A model generated the notes under the pieces. It made no database searches and was not told the DNA's origin. It saw only the letters and a program-made list of their open reading frames with translations. The position numbers and the translations under genes are program-made. Shown here in pieces: positions 9,129 to 17,296 of a stretch of DNA of 64,000 nucleotides (position 1 is its first letter; each line of letters begins with the position of its first letter). This DNA is from Methylocystis sp. L43 (GTDB lineage Bacteria > Pseudomonadota > Alphaproteobacteria > Rhizobiales > Beijerinckiaceae): positions 1-64,000 of the forward strand of contig NZ_JADNRA010000029.1 of assembly GCF_015709525.1 (NCBI RefSeq), given 5' to 3'.

Positions 9129-9155
9129 GGCGCTAAACAAACGTGAGGCGCTGAC
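9129..9155 (+). promoter_or_regulatory. Repeated GGCGCT motif over hicA1 ribosome-binding site
   Basis: Direct GGCGCT repeats sit at 9129-9134 and 9147-9152. The second overlaps the GAGG ribosome-binding site of hicA1. A similar GGCGCT (with an inverted AGCGCC) precedes the second hicA. This is a candidate operator for the HicB or HigA product, by inference only. Confidence 0.35.
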
Positions 9156-9350
9156 ATGCTCACCAACAGCCGCGACATCAAACGCCGCCTTGAAAACGAC
9201 GGCTGGGTGCTTGAGCGCGTAACCGGATCGCACCATGTCTTTCGAAATCCCAAGACAGGCGCCATAATCCCCTTGCCCCATCCGAAAAAAGACCTTGGCC
9301 CTGGCCTGGTCTGGAAAATCTACAAGGCTGCGGGGTGGCCGAAGGACTGA
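9156..9350 (+). CDS. hicA: HicA-family mRNA interferase toxin (copy 1)
   Basis: A 64-aa HicA (YcfA-like, dsRBD-like fold) toxin that cleaves mRNA during translation. The N-terminus MLTNSRDIKRRLENDGW, the catalytic His in the TGSHHVF segment and the PHPKKDLGPG loop are all present, and the length is typical. GAGG lies 7 nt before the ATG. The hicB antitoxin starts 5 nt after its stop on the same strand, so this is a canonical pair. The first 25 bases of the gene are identical to the second hicA at 10108. Confidence 0.9.
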   Translation: MLTNSRDIKRRLENDGWVLERVTGSHHVFRNPKTGAIIPLPHPKKDLGPGLVWKIYKAAGWPKD

Positions 9351-9355
9351 CGCGA

Positions 9356-9640
9356 ATGACGCATTACGTCGCCATTGTCGAGGAGGAAGAAGGGAAGGCT
9401 GTCGGCGTCTGGTTTCCCGACTTGCCCGGCTGCATCTCCGCCGGCGACTCATTGGATGAGGCGATGACGAACGCCGCCGAGGCGCTCGCGCTGTGGATCG
9501 ATGTCGCGAAGGAACACGGCGACGAGGTTCCGTCGCCACGGGCCTTGACCGAGTTGAAGCGCGATCCCGACATCGCGGAAGACATTGCGCGCTACATGGT
9601 CGCGCTCATTGAGCATCATCCATTGCGTCAAGCCGCTTGA
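9356..9640 (+). CDS. hicB: HicB-family antitoxin (copy 1)
   Basis: A 94-aa HicB antitoxin expected to bind and neutralise HicA1. It has the partial RNase H-like fold with HYVAIVEEEEG, the WFPDLPGCISAGDSLDEA core typical of the family, and NAAEALALWI. No obvious helix-turn-helix or RHH follows, so DNA binding may be supplied by the next gene. Start 9356 is preferred to 9335, which overlaps hicA. Confidence 0.88.
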   Translation: MTHYVAIVEEEEGKAVGVWFPDLPGCISAGDSLDEAMTNAAEALALWIDVAKEHGDEVPSPRALTELKRDPDIAEDIARYMVALIEHHPLRQAA

Positions 9641-9647
9641 TTCGACG

Positions 9648-9929
9648 ATGCGCGCCATCCATCCCGGCCGAATTCTCAAACGCGAACTCGCGGCGCGCGA
9701 CATGTCGGCGAATCGCCTCGCGCTCGCGCTGCGACTAAGCTCGGGGCGGATCGTCGACATATTGAATGGCAAGCGCGGCGTCTCGCCTGAAACGGCGTTA
9801 CGACTGGGCCGCTATTTCGGCAATGGTCCCCGATTCTGGCTCAATCTTCAAACCGCATATGAACTTGCGGTCGCGGAAGCAAAGATCGGCGCGCGCGTCA
9901 TTGCGGAAGTGCAGCCCGGCGCTACTTGA
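9648..9929 (+). CDS. higA: HigA-family XRE antitoxin-like regulator
   Basis: A 93-aa protein with a Cro/XRE helix-turn-helix. It has the HigA/VapI opening IHPGRILKREL, SANRLALAL and the recognition region SSGRIVDILNGKRGVSPETA, then GNGPRFWLNLQTAYEL. It starts 8 nt after the hicB stop, so it appears to be the third gene of the hicAB unit. No higB toxin is adjacent. It may act as the DNA-binding autorepressor of the operon or be an orphan antitoxin; both are inference. Confidence 0.85.
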   Translation: MRAIHPGRILKRELAARDMSANRLALALRLSSGRIVDILNGKRGVSPETALRLGRYFGNGPRFWLNLQTAYELAVAEAKIGARVIAEVQPGAT

Positions 9930-10082
9930 AAGCCGCGGAAGGACGGTGCTGCAAAGTCTTGTGGAGGTGGAGCGATTCGAGATGGTCAAGGTTTCATAAA
10001 TGGTTTTCCCCAATCTCCTTATAAATTTATCACCGCAATGTGTATAAGGCGGTGCCCGGAGCAGCTTCTTGCTGAAATAATT

Positions 10083-10104
10083 AGCGCCGAATCGAAAAGG
10101 CGCT
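10083..10104 (+). promoter_or_regulatory. Inverted AGCGCC/GGCGCT motif before hicA2
   Basis: AGCGCC (10083-10088) and GGCGCT (10099-10104) form a 6-bp inverted repeat with a 10-nt spacer. The second arm overlaps the AAGG ribosome-binding site of the second hicA. It resembles the element before hicA1. Operator function is inferred. Confidence 0.35.
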
Positions 10105-10107
10105 TAC

Positions 10108-10302
10108 ATGCTCACCAACAGCCGCGACATCATTCGCCGCCTCGAAAAAGAGGGATGGCGGCGCGTGCGCGTTACTGGTTCCCATCATCACTTCGCAAAG
10201 AGCGGTCGGCGAGACACCGTTACCGTGCCTCACCCGCGAAAAGACATTCCTATCGGAACCGTCAAGCACATTTACCGGCAAGCCGGCTGGGAGAAGAATT
10301 AA
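10108..10302 (+). CDS. hicA: HicA-family mRNA interferase toxin (copy 2)
   Basis: A 64-aa HicA toxin with MLTNSRDIIRRLEKEGW, the catalytic His in TGSHHHF and PHPRKDIPIGTVKHIYRQAGW. It is closely similar to copy 1 at 9156, and their first 25 bases are identical, so one arose by duplication or both came from the same family of elements. Unlike copy 1, no co-directional hicB follows. Instead its TAA directly abuts the stop of an antitoxin-like gene on the opposite strand. Confidence 0.88.
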   Translation: MLTNSRDIIRRLEKEGWRRVRVTGSHHHFAKSGRRDTVTVPHPRKDIPIGTVKHIYRQAGWEKN

Positions 10303-10599
10303 TCAAGCGGCCTGTTGGATGAGTTCGGGACGCGGAGCCGGCAGGGCGATCACGAGTTCCGCGTCTTCGAAGCTATCAGCCCATTTTGGATCGGCTTTGA
10401 TGTCCGACAAATCACGCGTCGTCGGCAATGGATCGCCGAATTCAATCATCGCTTCGGTCCACCCCTCCAACGCCTCAGTCGCCATGGCGAAGATATCGTC
10501 AATCTCGTCGGCGGCCGAAAAACATCCCGGCGCGTCGGGAAAGCTCATGCCATAGGCGCTGTGTTCGTCCTTATGGACGATGACGATGTAGGGCTTCAT
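10303..10599 (-). CDS. hicB: HicB-family antitoxin, convergent to hicA2
   Basis: A 98-aa HicB-like protein: YIVIVHKDEHSAYGMSFPDA, then PGCFSAADEID and MATEALEGWTEAMIEFGDP. Its stop codon touches the stop of hicA2 with no intervening base, so the pair is tail to tail. This is unusual, because hicAB genes are normally one operon. The two mRNAs would overlap at their 3' ends. A good -10 (TATGAT on the minus strand, 10625-10630) lies upstream, but its -35 is weak. Whether it neutralises the facing HicA is inference. Confidence 0.85.
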   Translation of the reverse strand: MKPYIVIVHKDEHSAYGMSFPDAPGCFSAADEIDDIFAMATEALEGWTEAMIEFGDPLPTTRDLSDIKADPKWADSFEDAELVIALPAPRPELIQQAA

Positions 10600-11005
10600 T
10601 GGCGGCCTCTGGGGTCCATGACAAATCATAGCGCGTCCGAGTCCGGTCCGCCATCGCCCGCCGCCATTGTACAGGACATCGCAACCGCATCGCGCTGAGA
10701 CGGCGTTCAGCTCATGCTCTCGTCGTCGCGGGGATGGCCGCGAAGAGCGCGGCCATAACGCGGCGAGATGACGCCTCGCTAACTTGGATTCAGAGCCCGC
10801 CGCCGTTGTGGCGTCGCCGCCACAGTCCGGCTTTTTCGGGGGCTGAGCAGGTCGCGCGGCCTCGCGCCGATTCACAAGCCTCACGCCGCGCGTTACTGTT
10901 CCGGCGAAGCAATGGAGGATTGCCGCGCGGCGGCGCTCCACCCATATCTTGACTGGAAAGGCGCCGCAGATCTCGCCGCGACGGGATTTTGCGCAAGGAA
11001 CCGCT
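10600..11005. other. Gene-free stretch between hicB2 and L,D-transpeptidase
   Basis: This is divergent intergenic DNA. A TATGAT-like -10 for the minus-strand hicB lies at 10625-10630. An AAGGA ribosome-binding site for the transpeptidase lies at 10995-10999. No RNA gene, repeat or convincing coding frame was seen in the remainder. Confidence 0.5.
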
Positions 11006-12649
11006 ATGACCGCTGGCGAAAAAGCCACGCGACTTCTCCGCGCCGCGCTTGCGGCCGCGGCCTTGTCGGCCTTCGCCGCTCCCGCGGTCGCGGCGCAGTA
11101 TCCGCCGCGCCGCGCCGAACTTTTCAACCCGCCGCCGCTGGTCGCGCTGTTTGACGTGGTGCGCGTCCCGACGCGCCCGGCCTTGGACAATCCGAACTTC
11201 GCCGTCGCGGACGCCGCGCCCGCGGCGCTTTTGCTCGACGTCGAGCTACGCGCCGAGCCTACCAAGCCGGACCCGCTCGACCTTGCCCGGAGCCTTCAGC
11301 CCGAGGAGAAGCGCGATCTCGCCTCGGCGCTCGACGCCTGGGCGACGTCCGGCGGCGCGGCTCTCGGCCCTGAACGCCATCGTCTGCGCGCGGCGCTGGC
11401 CACCGCCTACGCCGCCCGAGATCTCGCACCCTTCTGGATCGAGAAGGGAGAATGGCGCGATTCGGCTCGGGCCGCGCTCGCCCGCCTCGCGCTCGCCGCC
11501 GACGACGGGCTGGATCTTCGCGCCTATGCGGCGCCCGACGCAGAGAAGGCGGCGCCCACGGCGGCGGACGAACTCGCTCTGTCGGAGGCCATCGCCGCCT
11601 ATGCGCTGCAGGCGCGCGGCGCCCGGATCGAACCTGAGCGTATTTCGCGGCTCGTCGGGGCGAAAACGACCCTCCCCGATCCGGCGCTGGCCGTGGCCGA
11701 AGTCGCCGGCGCCGGCGCAAACGCCGGCGACGCGCTGCAGGCCTATAATCCCGCTCATTATGGCTATCAGCAGCTGCGCGACAAACTCGTCGAGCTGAGA
11801 ACGCAGCGCGCCAGCGCGCCGGCCTCTGACGGACTTTACGCCGCAGCCACTGGGAACGTCACCCAGAGCGACGTCCTGCCGCCCGCAAGCAAGTCCAAGC
11901 GGCGTCGCGCCGCCGGGCTCGCCAAAGCTTCAACCTCGCGGGTCGAAGCCGAAATCATCGCCAATATGGAGCGGTGGCGCTGGCTGCCGCGCGACCTCGG
12001 CGAAGAACGGGTCGAGGTGAATATTCCCGATTTCGAACTCGCCGTCGTGCGCAACGGCGAGGTGACGCATCGCACGCGCGTCATCGTCGGCAAAGAGGCG
12101 ACTCCGACGCCGATCTTCTCCAACGCGCTGCAGTACCTCATCGTCAATCCGTATTGGAACGTGCCGCCGTCGATCCTGAACAAGGAGATGCTGCCGAAGG
12201 CGAATGGCGACGTCGCCGCCATCGCGGCGAGCGGGTTCAACGTGTCCTATCGCGGCGGCAAGCTCGTGGTGCGCCAGCCCCCCGGCGAACGTAACGCGCT
12301 TGGGCGCATCAAATTCATTTTCCCGAACGATTTCTCGGTCTATCTGCACGATACGCCGTCGCGCAACCTGTTCTCCGCATCACATCGCGCCTTCAGTCAT
12401 GGCTGCATGCGCGTCGACGCGCCGTTCGCGTTCGCCGAAGCCGTGCTCGGCCCCGGCAGCGGCTGGTCGGAGAGCCGCGTTCGCCGCCTGATCGGCGGCT
12501 CGGAGCGCTACATCAACCTCGCCAAGCCGCTGCCGATCCACATCGAATATTTTACCGCCTATGTCGATGAAGGCGGCCGAATCGTGCTGCGCCCCGATCT
12601 CTATGGCTATTCGGCGCGGGTGCGGAAGGCTTTGGGGCTAGGCGGCTGA
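11006..12649 (+). CDS. YcbB-type L,D-transpeptidase
   Basis: A 547-aa exported peptidoglycan cross-linking enzyme. The signal peptide (about 1-30, ending AAPAVAA) follows ATG 11006, which has AAGGA 6 nt upstream; earlier ATG 10949 is rejected. The middle is an Ala-rich scaffold region (ARDLAPFWIEKGEW, then ADDGLDLRAY), typical of the YcbB/LdtD group. The C-terminal YkuD catalytic domain includes INPYWNVPPSI-like VNPYWNVPPSI, HDTPSRNLF and the active-site SHGCMRV with catalytic Cys at about residue 467. It forms 3-3 cross-links in the periplasm. The last 12 bp overlap the convergent methyltransferase gene. Confidence 0.9.
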   Translation: MTAGEKATRLLRAALAAAALSAFAAPAVAAQYPPRRAELFNPPPLVALFDVVRVPTRPALDNPNFAVADAAPAALLLDVELRAEPTKPDPLDLARSLQPEEKRDLASALDAWATSGGAALGPERHRLRAALATAYAARDLAPFWIEKGEWRDSARAALARLALAADDGLDLRAYAAPDAEKAAPTAADELALSEAIAAYALQARGARIEPERISRLVGAKTTLPDPALAVAEVAGAGANAGDALQAYNPAHYGYQQLRDKLVELRTQRASAPASDGLYAAATGNVTQSDVLPPASKSKRRRAAGLAKASTSRVEAEIIANMERWRWLPRDLGEERVEVNIPDFELAVVRNGEVTHRTRVIVGKEATPTPIFSNALQYLIVNPYWNVPPSILNKEMLPKANGDVAAIAASGFNVSYRGGKLVVRQPPGERNALGRIKFIFPNDFSVYLHDTPSRNLFSASHRAFSHGCMRVDAPFAFAEAVLGPGSGWSESRVRRLIGGSERYINLAKPLPIHIEYFTAYVDEGGRIVLRPDLYGYSARVRKALGLGG

Positions 12650-13312
12650 ACCTTTCACCGTCGCCGAAAACAGCGCGGCGCAGCCGACCGTTTCGACGCT
12701 GACGGCGTCAAAGCGCTTTTCGAGTTCGCGCGTCAGCGTCTCCAAATCGTCCTGCGTATTCGAGAATACGCCCTTGGAATTGTAGAACGCCATTAGCCGC
12801 TGCGCCGCGAAGCTGCGCGCGACGCCGCCCTGCAGCAGCGTCGAGCCGAAGACGACGGCGCCGGGGTTCATCAAGGGTGACAGACAATCGAATGCGCGCG
12901 CCTTTGTCGCCATGTCGCCCGGCAGGCAATGCAGGAGATAATTGACGCCGAGCGAGTCGAATTTGGCGCCGTCAAAGTCGATCGTCTCCAGCACATTGCG
13001 CACATAGGCCTCCGGCTCGTAGCGGGCGATGCGCCGCGCCGAGAATTGCAGCGCATCGCGGTTTAAATCCATCAGCGCGATGCGCGGCGTCGGATTGGGA
13101 AACCTGCAGCGATCGAGAAAATAACCGGTGCCGACGCCGACATCGAGATGATTGCCGCTTATGTGTTGATCGTAATGGGCGAGCAGCCGCGGCGTCGGAC
13201 ATTTCCAGATCCAGCGATTGGACAGGCCGAGCACCAGCACATCGTAGATCGCGAGCATGTTCGGCGTGTAGACCGCCTGTCCGGCGTGAATTTGCTCGGT
13301 GGTGATCGGCAT
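12638..13312 (-). CDS. Class I SAM-dependent methyltransferase
   Basis: A 224-aa Rossmann-fold methyltransferase. The SAM-binding motif I is HLDVGVGTGYFLDRC (about 55-70), the post-I acidic residue is in ALMDLNRDAL, and NYLLHCLPGDM resembles motif IV. The N-terminus MPITTEQIHAGQAVYTPNML is characteristic of a small-molecule methyltransferase family of unknown substrate. Start 13312 is chosen because the upstream extension is unconserved low-complexity sequence. It is divergent from the ABC-F gene and convergent with the L,D-transpeptidase. Confidence 0.82.
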   Translation of the reverse strand: MPITTEQIHAGQAVYTPNMLAIYDVLVLGLSNRWIWKCPTPRLLAHYDQHISGNHLDVGVGTGYFLDRCRFPNPTPRIALMDLNRDALQFSARRIARYEPEAYVRNVLETIDFDGAKFDSLGVNYLLHCLPGDMATKARAFDCLSPLMNPGAVVFGSTLLQGGVARSFAAQRLMAFYNSKGVFSNTQDDLETLTRELEKRFDAVSVETVGCAALFSATVKGSAA

Positions 13313-13412
13313 CGCTCTCGCTCCGGAACTATCGACGGCTTCGGGGGTGACAACCGGCCCGCCTGCGTGAAAGAAGCTTATGTCATGTTCATAAGACGCT
13401 GCTAAGCTTCCA

Positions 13413-15224
13413 ATGGCCCCTCCGCCCCTCCTCGCCCTCCAGGGCGTCATGCTCACGCTCGGCGGGAAGCCGCTGCTGGAGGGCGCCGATTTCGCCGTCG
13501 CGCCCGGCGCCCGGCTGTGCGTCGTCGGCCGCAACGGCTCGGGCAAATCGACGCTGCTCAAGATCGCGGCCGGCGAAATCGAACCGGATGCCGGCGTGCG
13601 TTTCCTGCAGCCCGGCGCATCGCTGCGCTATCTGCCGCAGGAGCCGGACTTTTCCGGCTTCGCCACGGCGCTTGCCTATGTCGAAGCTGGCCTCGGGCCG
13701 CTCGACGATCCTCACGTCGCCAGAACCCTTCTCAACGATCTGGGGCTAGAGGGGGACGAAAACCCCGCGCGCCTGTCGGGCGGCGAAGCGCGGCGGGCGG
13801 CGCTCGCCCGCGTTCTCGCGCCTGAGCCCGACATTCTGCTGCTCGACGAGCCGACGAACCACCTCGATCTGCCAACGATCCTGTGGCTCGAAGAAAGGCT
13901 CGCGACGTTGCGGTCGGCGCTCGTGCTCATCAGCCACGACCGCCGCTTTCTTCAGGATCTGACCGGGGAAACGCTTTGGATCGACCGCGGCCGCACGCGC
14001 CATCTGGCGCGGGGCTTCAAGGAGTTCGAGGCCTGGCGCGATCGCGAATTGGAGGAAGAGGAAAAGCAGCAGCACAAGTTGGAGCGCAAGATCGTCGCCG
14101 AAGAACATTGGCTGCGCCACGGCGTTTCGGGGCGGCGCAAGCGCAACATGAAGCGACTTGGGGGTTTGCATCATCTGCGCGCCGAGCGCCGCGATCGCGT
14201 CATGCCGACCGGCGACGTGAAACTTGAAGCCAGCGAAGCGCAGCTTTCCGGCAAGCTGGTGATCGAGGCGATCAAGATCGGCAAGTCGTACGGCGAACGC
14301 GTCATCGTCGAGAATTTCACGACGCGCATTCTGCGGGGCGACCGCATCGGAATCATCGGCGCGAACGGCGCCGGCAAGACGACGCTCGTCAATCTGCTGA
14401 CCGGCGCGCTCGCGCCCGACAGCGGCAAGGTGCGATTAGGCGCCAATCTCGAAATGGCGACTCTCGAGCAAAGCCGCGCGAGTCTCGATCCGGGAACCAC
14501 TTTGCAGGACGCGCTGACCGGCGGCGGCTCCGACACGATCGAGATCAATGGCGAGCGGCGTCACGTCATCGGCTACATGAAGGATTTCCTGTTCAAGCCG
14601 GAACAGGCGCGCACGCCCATCGGCAGGCTTTCGGGCGGCGAACGCGGACGCTTGCTGCTTGCGCGGGCGCTGGCGAAGCCGTCGAATCTCCTCGCGCTCG
14701 ACGAACCAACGAACGACCTCGATCTCGAAACGCTCGATCTCTTAGAGGAAATGCTCGCCGATTATCCCGGCACGCTCATCGTCGTCAGCCATGATCGCGA
14801 TTTTCTCGATCGCGTCGCGACGAGCGTTTTGATGAGCGATGGCGACGGCCGCTGGATAGAATACGCCGGCGGCTATAGCGACATGGTCGCTCAGCGCGGC
14901 AAGGGCGTGGAGACGCGAGGCGCGTTCGCCTCGGCGCGGGAGACGAAAGAAAAGCCCGCGCCGCGCGAGAAGGCGGCGATACGGCAGAAGCTCTCCTTCA
15001 AGGAGCAGCATGCGCTCGCGACCCTGCCCGGCAAGATCGACGCGTTGCGGGAACAATGCGCGAAATTGCAGCGACTGCTTGATGACCCGGAGCTCTATGC
15101 GCGCGATCCGGCGAAATTCGCAAAGGCGAGCGAAGCATTCGCCGTGCTTCAAGCCGACATCGCCAAGGCAGAAGATGAGTGGCTCGCGCTTGAAATCAAG
15201 CGCGAGGAAGAGCGGTCAAACTAG
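13413..15224 (+). CDS. ABC-F family ATPase (Uup-like)
   Basis: A 603-aa soluble protein with two ABC ATPase domains and no membrane segments. Domain 1 has Walker A GRNGSGKST (about 41-49), LSGGEARRAAL and LLLDEPTNHLDL. A charged linker (EEEEKQQHKLERKI) follows. Domain 2 has Walker A GANGAGKTT, LSGGERGRLLL and LALDEPTNDLDL. The C-terminal tail (about 530-603) is a predicted coiled coil like that of Uup, which binds DNA or ribosomes. Members act in translation or in ribosome or replication homeostasis. Uup is the closest call from the tail. Confidence 0.88.
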   Translation: MAPPPLLALQGVMLTLGGKPLLEGADFAVAPGARLCVVGRNGSGKSTLLKIAAGEIEPDAGVRFLQPGASLRYLPQEPDFSGFATALAYVEAGLGPLDDPHVARTLLNDLGLEGDENPARLSGGEARRAALARVLAPEPDILLLDEPTNHLDLPTILWLEERLATLRSALVLISHDRRFLQDLTGETLWIDRGRTRHLARGFKEFEAWRDRELEEEEKQQHKLERKIVAEEHWLRHGVSGRRKRNMKRLGGLHHLRAERRDRVMPTGDVKLEASEAQLSGKLVIEAIKIGKSYGERVIVENFTTRILRGDRIGIIGANGAGKTTLVNLLTGALAPDSGKVRLGANLEMATLEQSRASLDPGTTLQDALTGGGSDTIEINGERRHVIGYMKDFLFKPEQARTPIGRLSGGERGRLLLARALAKPSNLLALDEPTNDLDLETLDLLEEMLADYPGTLIVVSHDRDFLDRVATSVLMSDGDGRWIEYAGGYSDMVAQRGKGVETRGAFASARETKEKPAPREKAAIRQKLSFKEQHALATLPGKIDALREQCAKLQRLLDDPELYARDPAKFAKASEAFAVLQADIAKAEDEWLALEIKREEERSN

Positions 15225-15402
15225 AAGAATTCCGCTCTACAGAAGTCGGCACAATGGAAGTCTTCCATGCGAAGTTTTGCCGCTCGTTATTGATGATCGA
15301 AAACAGCATAGCTAGATGTCGGGCTCTCTTCCAAGAGAAGCGCCGTTGCACAGAAATTTGCATTGGTGCGTCAACTAATAATAGTTCCAGGGAGAAAGCT
15401 TC

Positions 15403-15864
15403 GTGACACGCGCATCTCTCACCTTCGGCCACCCTTTCGGCGCAACCGCTTTGGCTCTTGCGATCCTCATCGGATGGTCGCGCCCCTCGATGGCGGGCGA
15501 AACCGTCGAGATCAAAATGCTCAACAAGGGCGCGGACCGTTACATGGTGTTCGAGCCGGAGGTCGTGCGGATCAAACCGGGCGACACGATTAAATTCGTC
15601 GCGGCCGACAAGGGGCACAACGCCGTCACTATAAAGGAGCTGCTTCCTTCGGGCGCGGAGCCATTCCGCGGCAAGATCAATGAGGAATTGGCGATCACGC
15701 TGTCCACGCCCGGCGTCTATGGCTTCCGTTGCGATCCGCACTACACGCTGGGAATGGTCGGCGTCGTCATCGTCGGAGAGCCGACCAATCTCGACTCCGC
15801 CAAGCAGGCGAAGCTGCCCGGCAAGGCGGGCGAGGTCATGACGAAACTTCTGGGGAGCCTCTGA
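15403..15864 (+). CDS. Pseudoazurin, type 1 blue copper protein
   Basis: A 153-aa periplasmic electron carrier. GTG 15403 has GGAGA about 7 nt upstream and opens a signal peptide ending near PSMAGE. The mature cupredoxin has all four type 1 copper ligands: His72 (KGHNAV), Cys110 and His113 (RCDPH) and Met118 (LGMVG). The C-terminal helical extension (KQAKLPGKAGEVMTKLL) is typical of pseudoazurin. The partner could be a nitrite reductase, cytochrome c peroxidase or oxidase; none is adjacent. Confidence 0.93.
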   Translation: MTRASLTFGHPFGATALALAILIGWSRPSMAGETVEIKMLNKGADRYMVFEPEVVRIKPGDTIKFVAADKGHNAVTIKELLPSGAEPFRGKINEELAITLSTPGVYGFRCDPHYTLGMVGVVIVGEPTNLDSAKQAKLPGKAGEVMTKLLGSL

Positions 15865-15908
15865 GTCTTCGCGCCTAATGCGGCGTTGGCGAACGTCCAA
15901 TCAGCCGT

Positions 15909-15948
15909 AACGAGAGAGGCGTTCGCCGCGGCGAAAGCCTCTCTCGTT
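15909..15948. terminator. 40-bp near-perfect palindrome, likely bidirectional terminator
   Basis: The outer arms AACGAGAGAGGC / GCCTCTCTCGTT match perfectly over 12 bp. They enclose a second palindrome, TTCGCCGCGGCGAA, so almost all 40 bases can form one hairpin. It lies between the ends of pseudoazurin (+) and the MFS transporter (-). There is no T-run, which weakens the intrinsic-terminator call; a protein-binding palindrome is the alternative. Confidence 0.45.
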
Positions 15949-15973
15949 GCGGAGAAATGGCCGGAACTCTTGA

Positions 15974-17293
15974 TCAAGCGCGAAGAAATCGAAAGCCGAC
16001 CCTGCCGATGCGGAGAATCAGCAAAGCCGCGATCAGCGGTCCCAGGGCGAGCGCGAGCAGCGCGTCAGAAAATTCGCCCGTCGCGCCTTTGACCAGACCG
16101 ACGAGATAAGGCCCGGCAAAACCCGAGATATTGCCGATCGAGTTGATCACTGCGACGCCGACCACGGCGTCGCCGGTTCCGAGCGCCAGCGTCGTGAAGC
16201 TCCAGAACGTCGGCAGCGCCGCGATCGCGCCGACAGCGGCGACTGACAGCGCGATCATCGACAGCAGCGGCGTCGGCGCATAGGCGGCGCAGGCCAGTCC
16301 GATTGCGCCGACGACGCCGGCGAGCGCCGTGTGGTGGACGGTCTCACGGCGCCGGTCGGAGCTGCGGCTCCAGGCCCACATCGCCAGCGCGGCGCAAATA
16401 TAGGGAATGGACGCCAGCAAACTCGTGGCGATGACGCCAAATCCGAAAGCCTTGATGATTTGCGGGAGCCAGAAGCTCAAGCCGTAGAGCGCAATGACGA
16501 TCCCGAAATAGGCGACGCCGAGAATCAGAATGCGCACATCCTTGAGCGCGCGCCAATGGTCGCCATGATCGCGCCCGGCCTCGCGCTCGAGCACGGCGCG
16601 CAACGACGCCTTTTCGCCGGACGTGAGCCATTTCGCCGACTGAGGTCCGTCAGGCAGATAGAAAAAACAGACAACCCCGAGAATGATCGAAGGCAATGCC
16701 TCCATCAGGAACAGCCAGCGCCAGCCGCTGATCCCGCCGACGCCGTTCAGCGAGGCGAGGATGAATCCCGAGATCGGCGATCCGATCGCGCTGGCGAGAG
16801 GAACCGCAATCAGGAAGCTGGCGAGAACGCGCGCGCGCTGGGCGGCGGGAATCCAATATGTGAGATAGAGAATGACGCCCGGCGCGAAACCGGCTTCCAT
16901 CACGCCGAGCAGCAGACGCAATACAACGAAGCTCGCCTCGCTCCAGATGAAAGCGGTAAGCGCGGAAACAAGCCCCCAACTCACCATGATGCGCGCAATC
17001 CAGAGGCGCGCGCCGACGCGGTGCATGATGTAGTTGCTCGGCGCTTCGAACAGGCAATAGCCGATAAAGAAAACCCCGGCGGCCCGGCCGAAGAATTCCG
17101 GCGTGAAGCCAAGTTCGGCATTCATTGTCAGGGCGGCGAAGCCGATGTTCACGCGGTCGAGATAGGCGACGATAAAAGCGGTGACGAGAAACGGAATCAG
17201 TCGCCGCGCCACTTTCGCGACGACGCGGTCGGCGTCGACGGTTTCATGCGGCGCGCCGAGCTTGGGGGGCGCTGCGACCGCCGCATCCGACAT
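15974..17293 (-). CDS. MFS transporter, anion:cation symporter family
   Basis: A 439-aa integral membrane protein with about 12 hydrophobic segments. It resembles the ACS family (tartrate, phthalate, hexuronate and other organic-anion importers). The first segment has LIPFLVTAFIVAYLDRVNIG, with the conserved Asp-Arg-x-Asn. MEAGFAPGVILYLTYWIP after TM4 is a family hallmark, and WRWLFLMEALPSI follows TM6. A specific substrate cannot be read from the sequence. A methyltransferase gene ends 3 nt upstream of its start on the same strand, so co-transcription is likely. Confidence 0.9.
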   Translation of the reverse strand: MSDAAVAAPPKLGAPHETVDADRVVAKVARRLIPFLVTAFIVAYLDRVNIGFAALTMNAELGFTPEFFGRAAGVFFIGYCLFEAPSNYIMHRVGARLWIARIMVSWGLVSALTAFIWSEASFVVLRLLLGVMEAGFAPGVILYLTYWIPAAQRARVLASFLIAVPLASAIGSPISGFILASLNGVGGISGWRWLFLMEALPSIILGVVCFFYLPDGPQSAKWLTSGEKASLRAVLEREAGRDHGDHWRALKDVRILILGVAYFGIVIALYGLSFWLPQIIKAFGFGVIATSLLASIPYICAALAMWAWSRSSDRRRETVHHTALAGVVGAIGLACAAYAPTPLLSMIALSVAAVGAIAALPTFWSFTTLALGTGDAVVGVAVINSIGNISGFAGPYLVGLVKGATGEFSDALLALALGPLIAALLILRIGRVGFRFLRA

Positions 17294-17296
17294 TAG

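Noticed and set aside
15280-15310. FNR/FixK-like box (TTGATGATCGAA) upstream of pseudoazurin
   Set aside because: Half-sites lack the required 4-nt spacing and the second half is not ATCAA.
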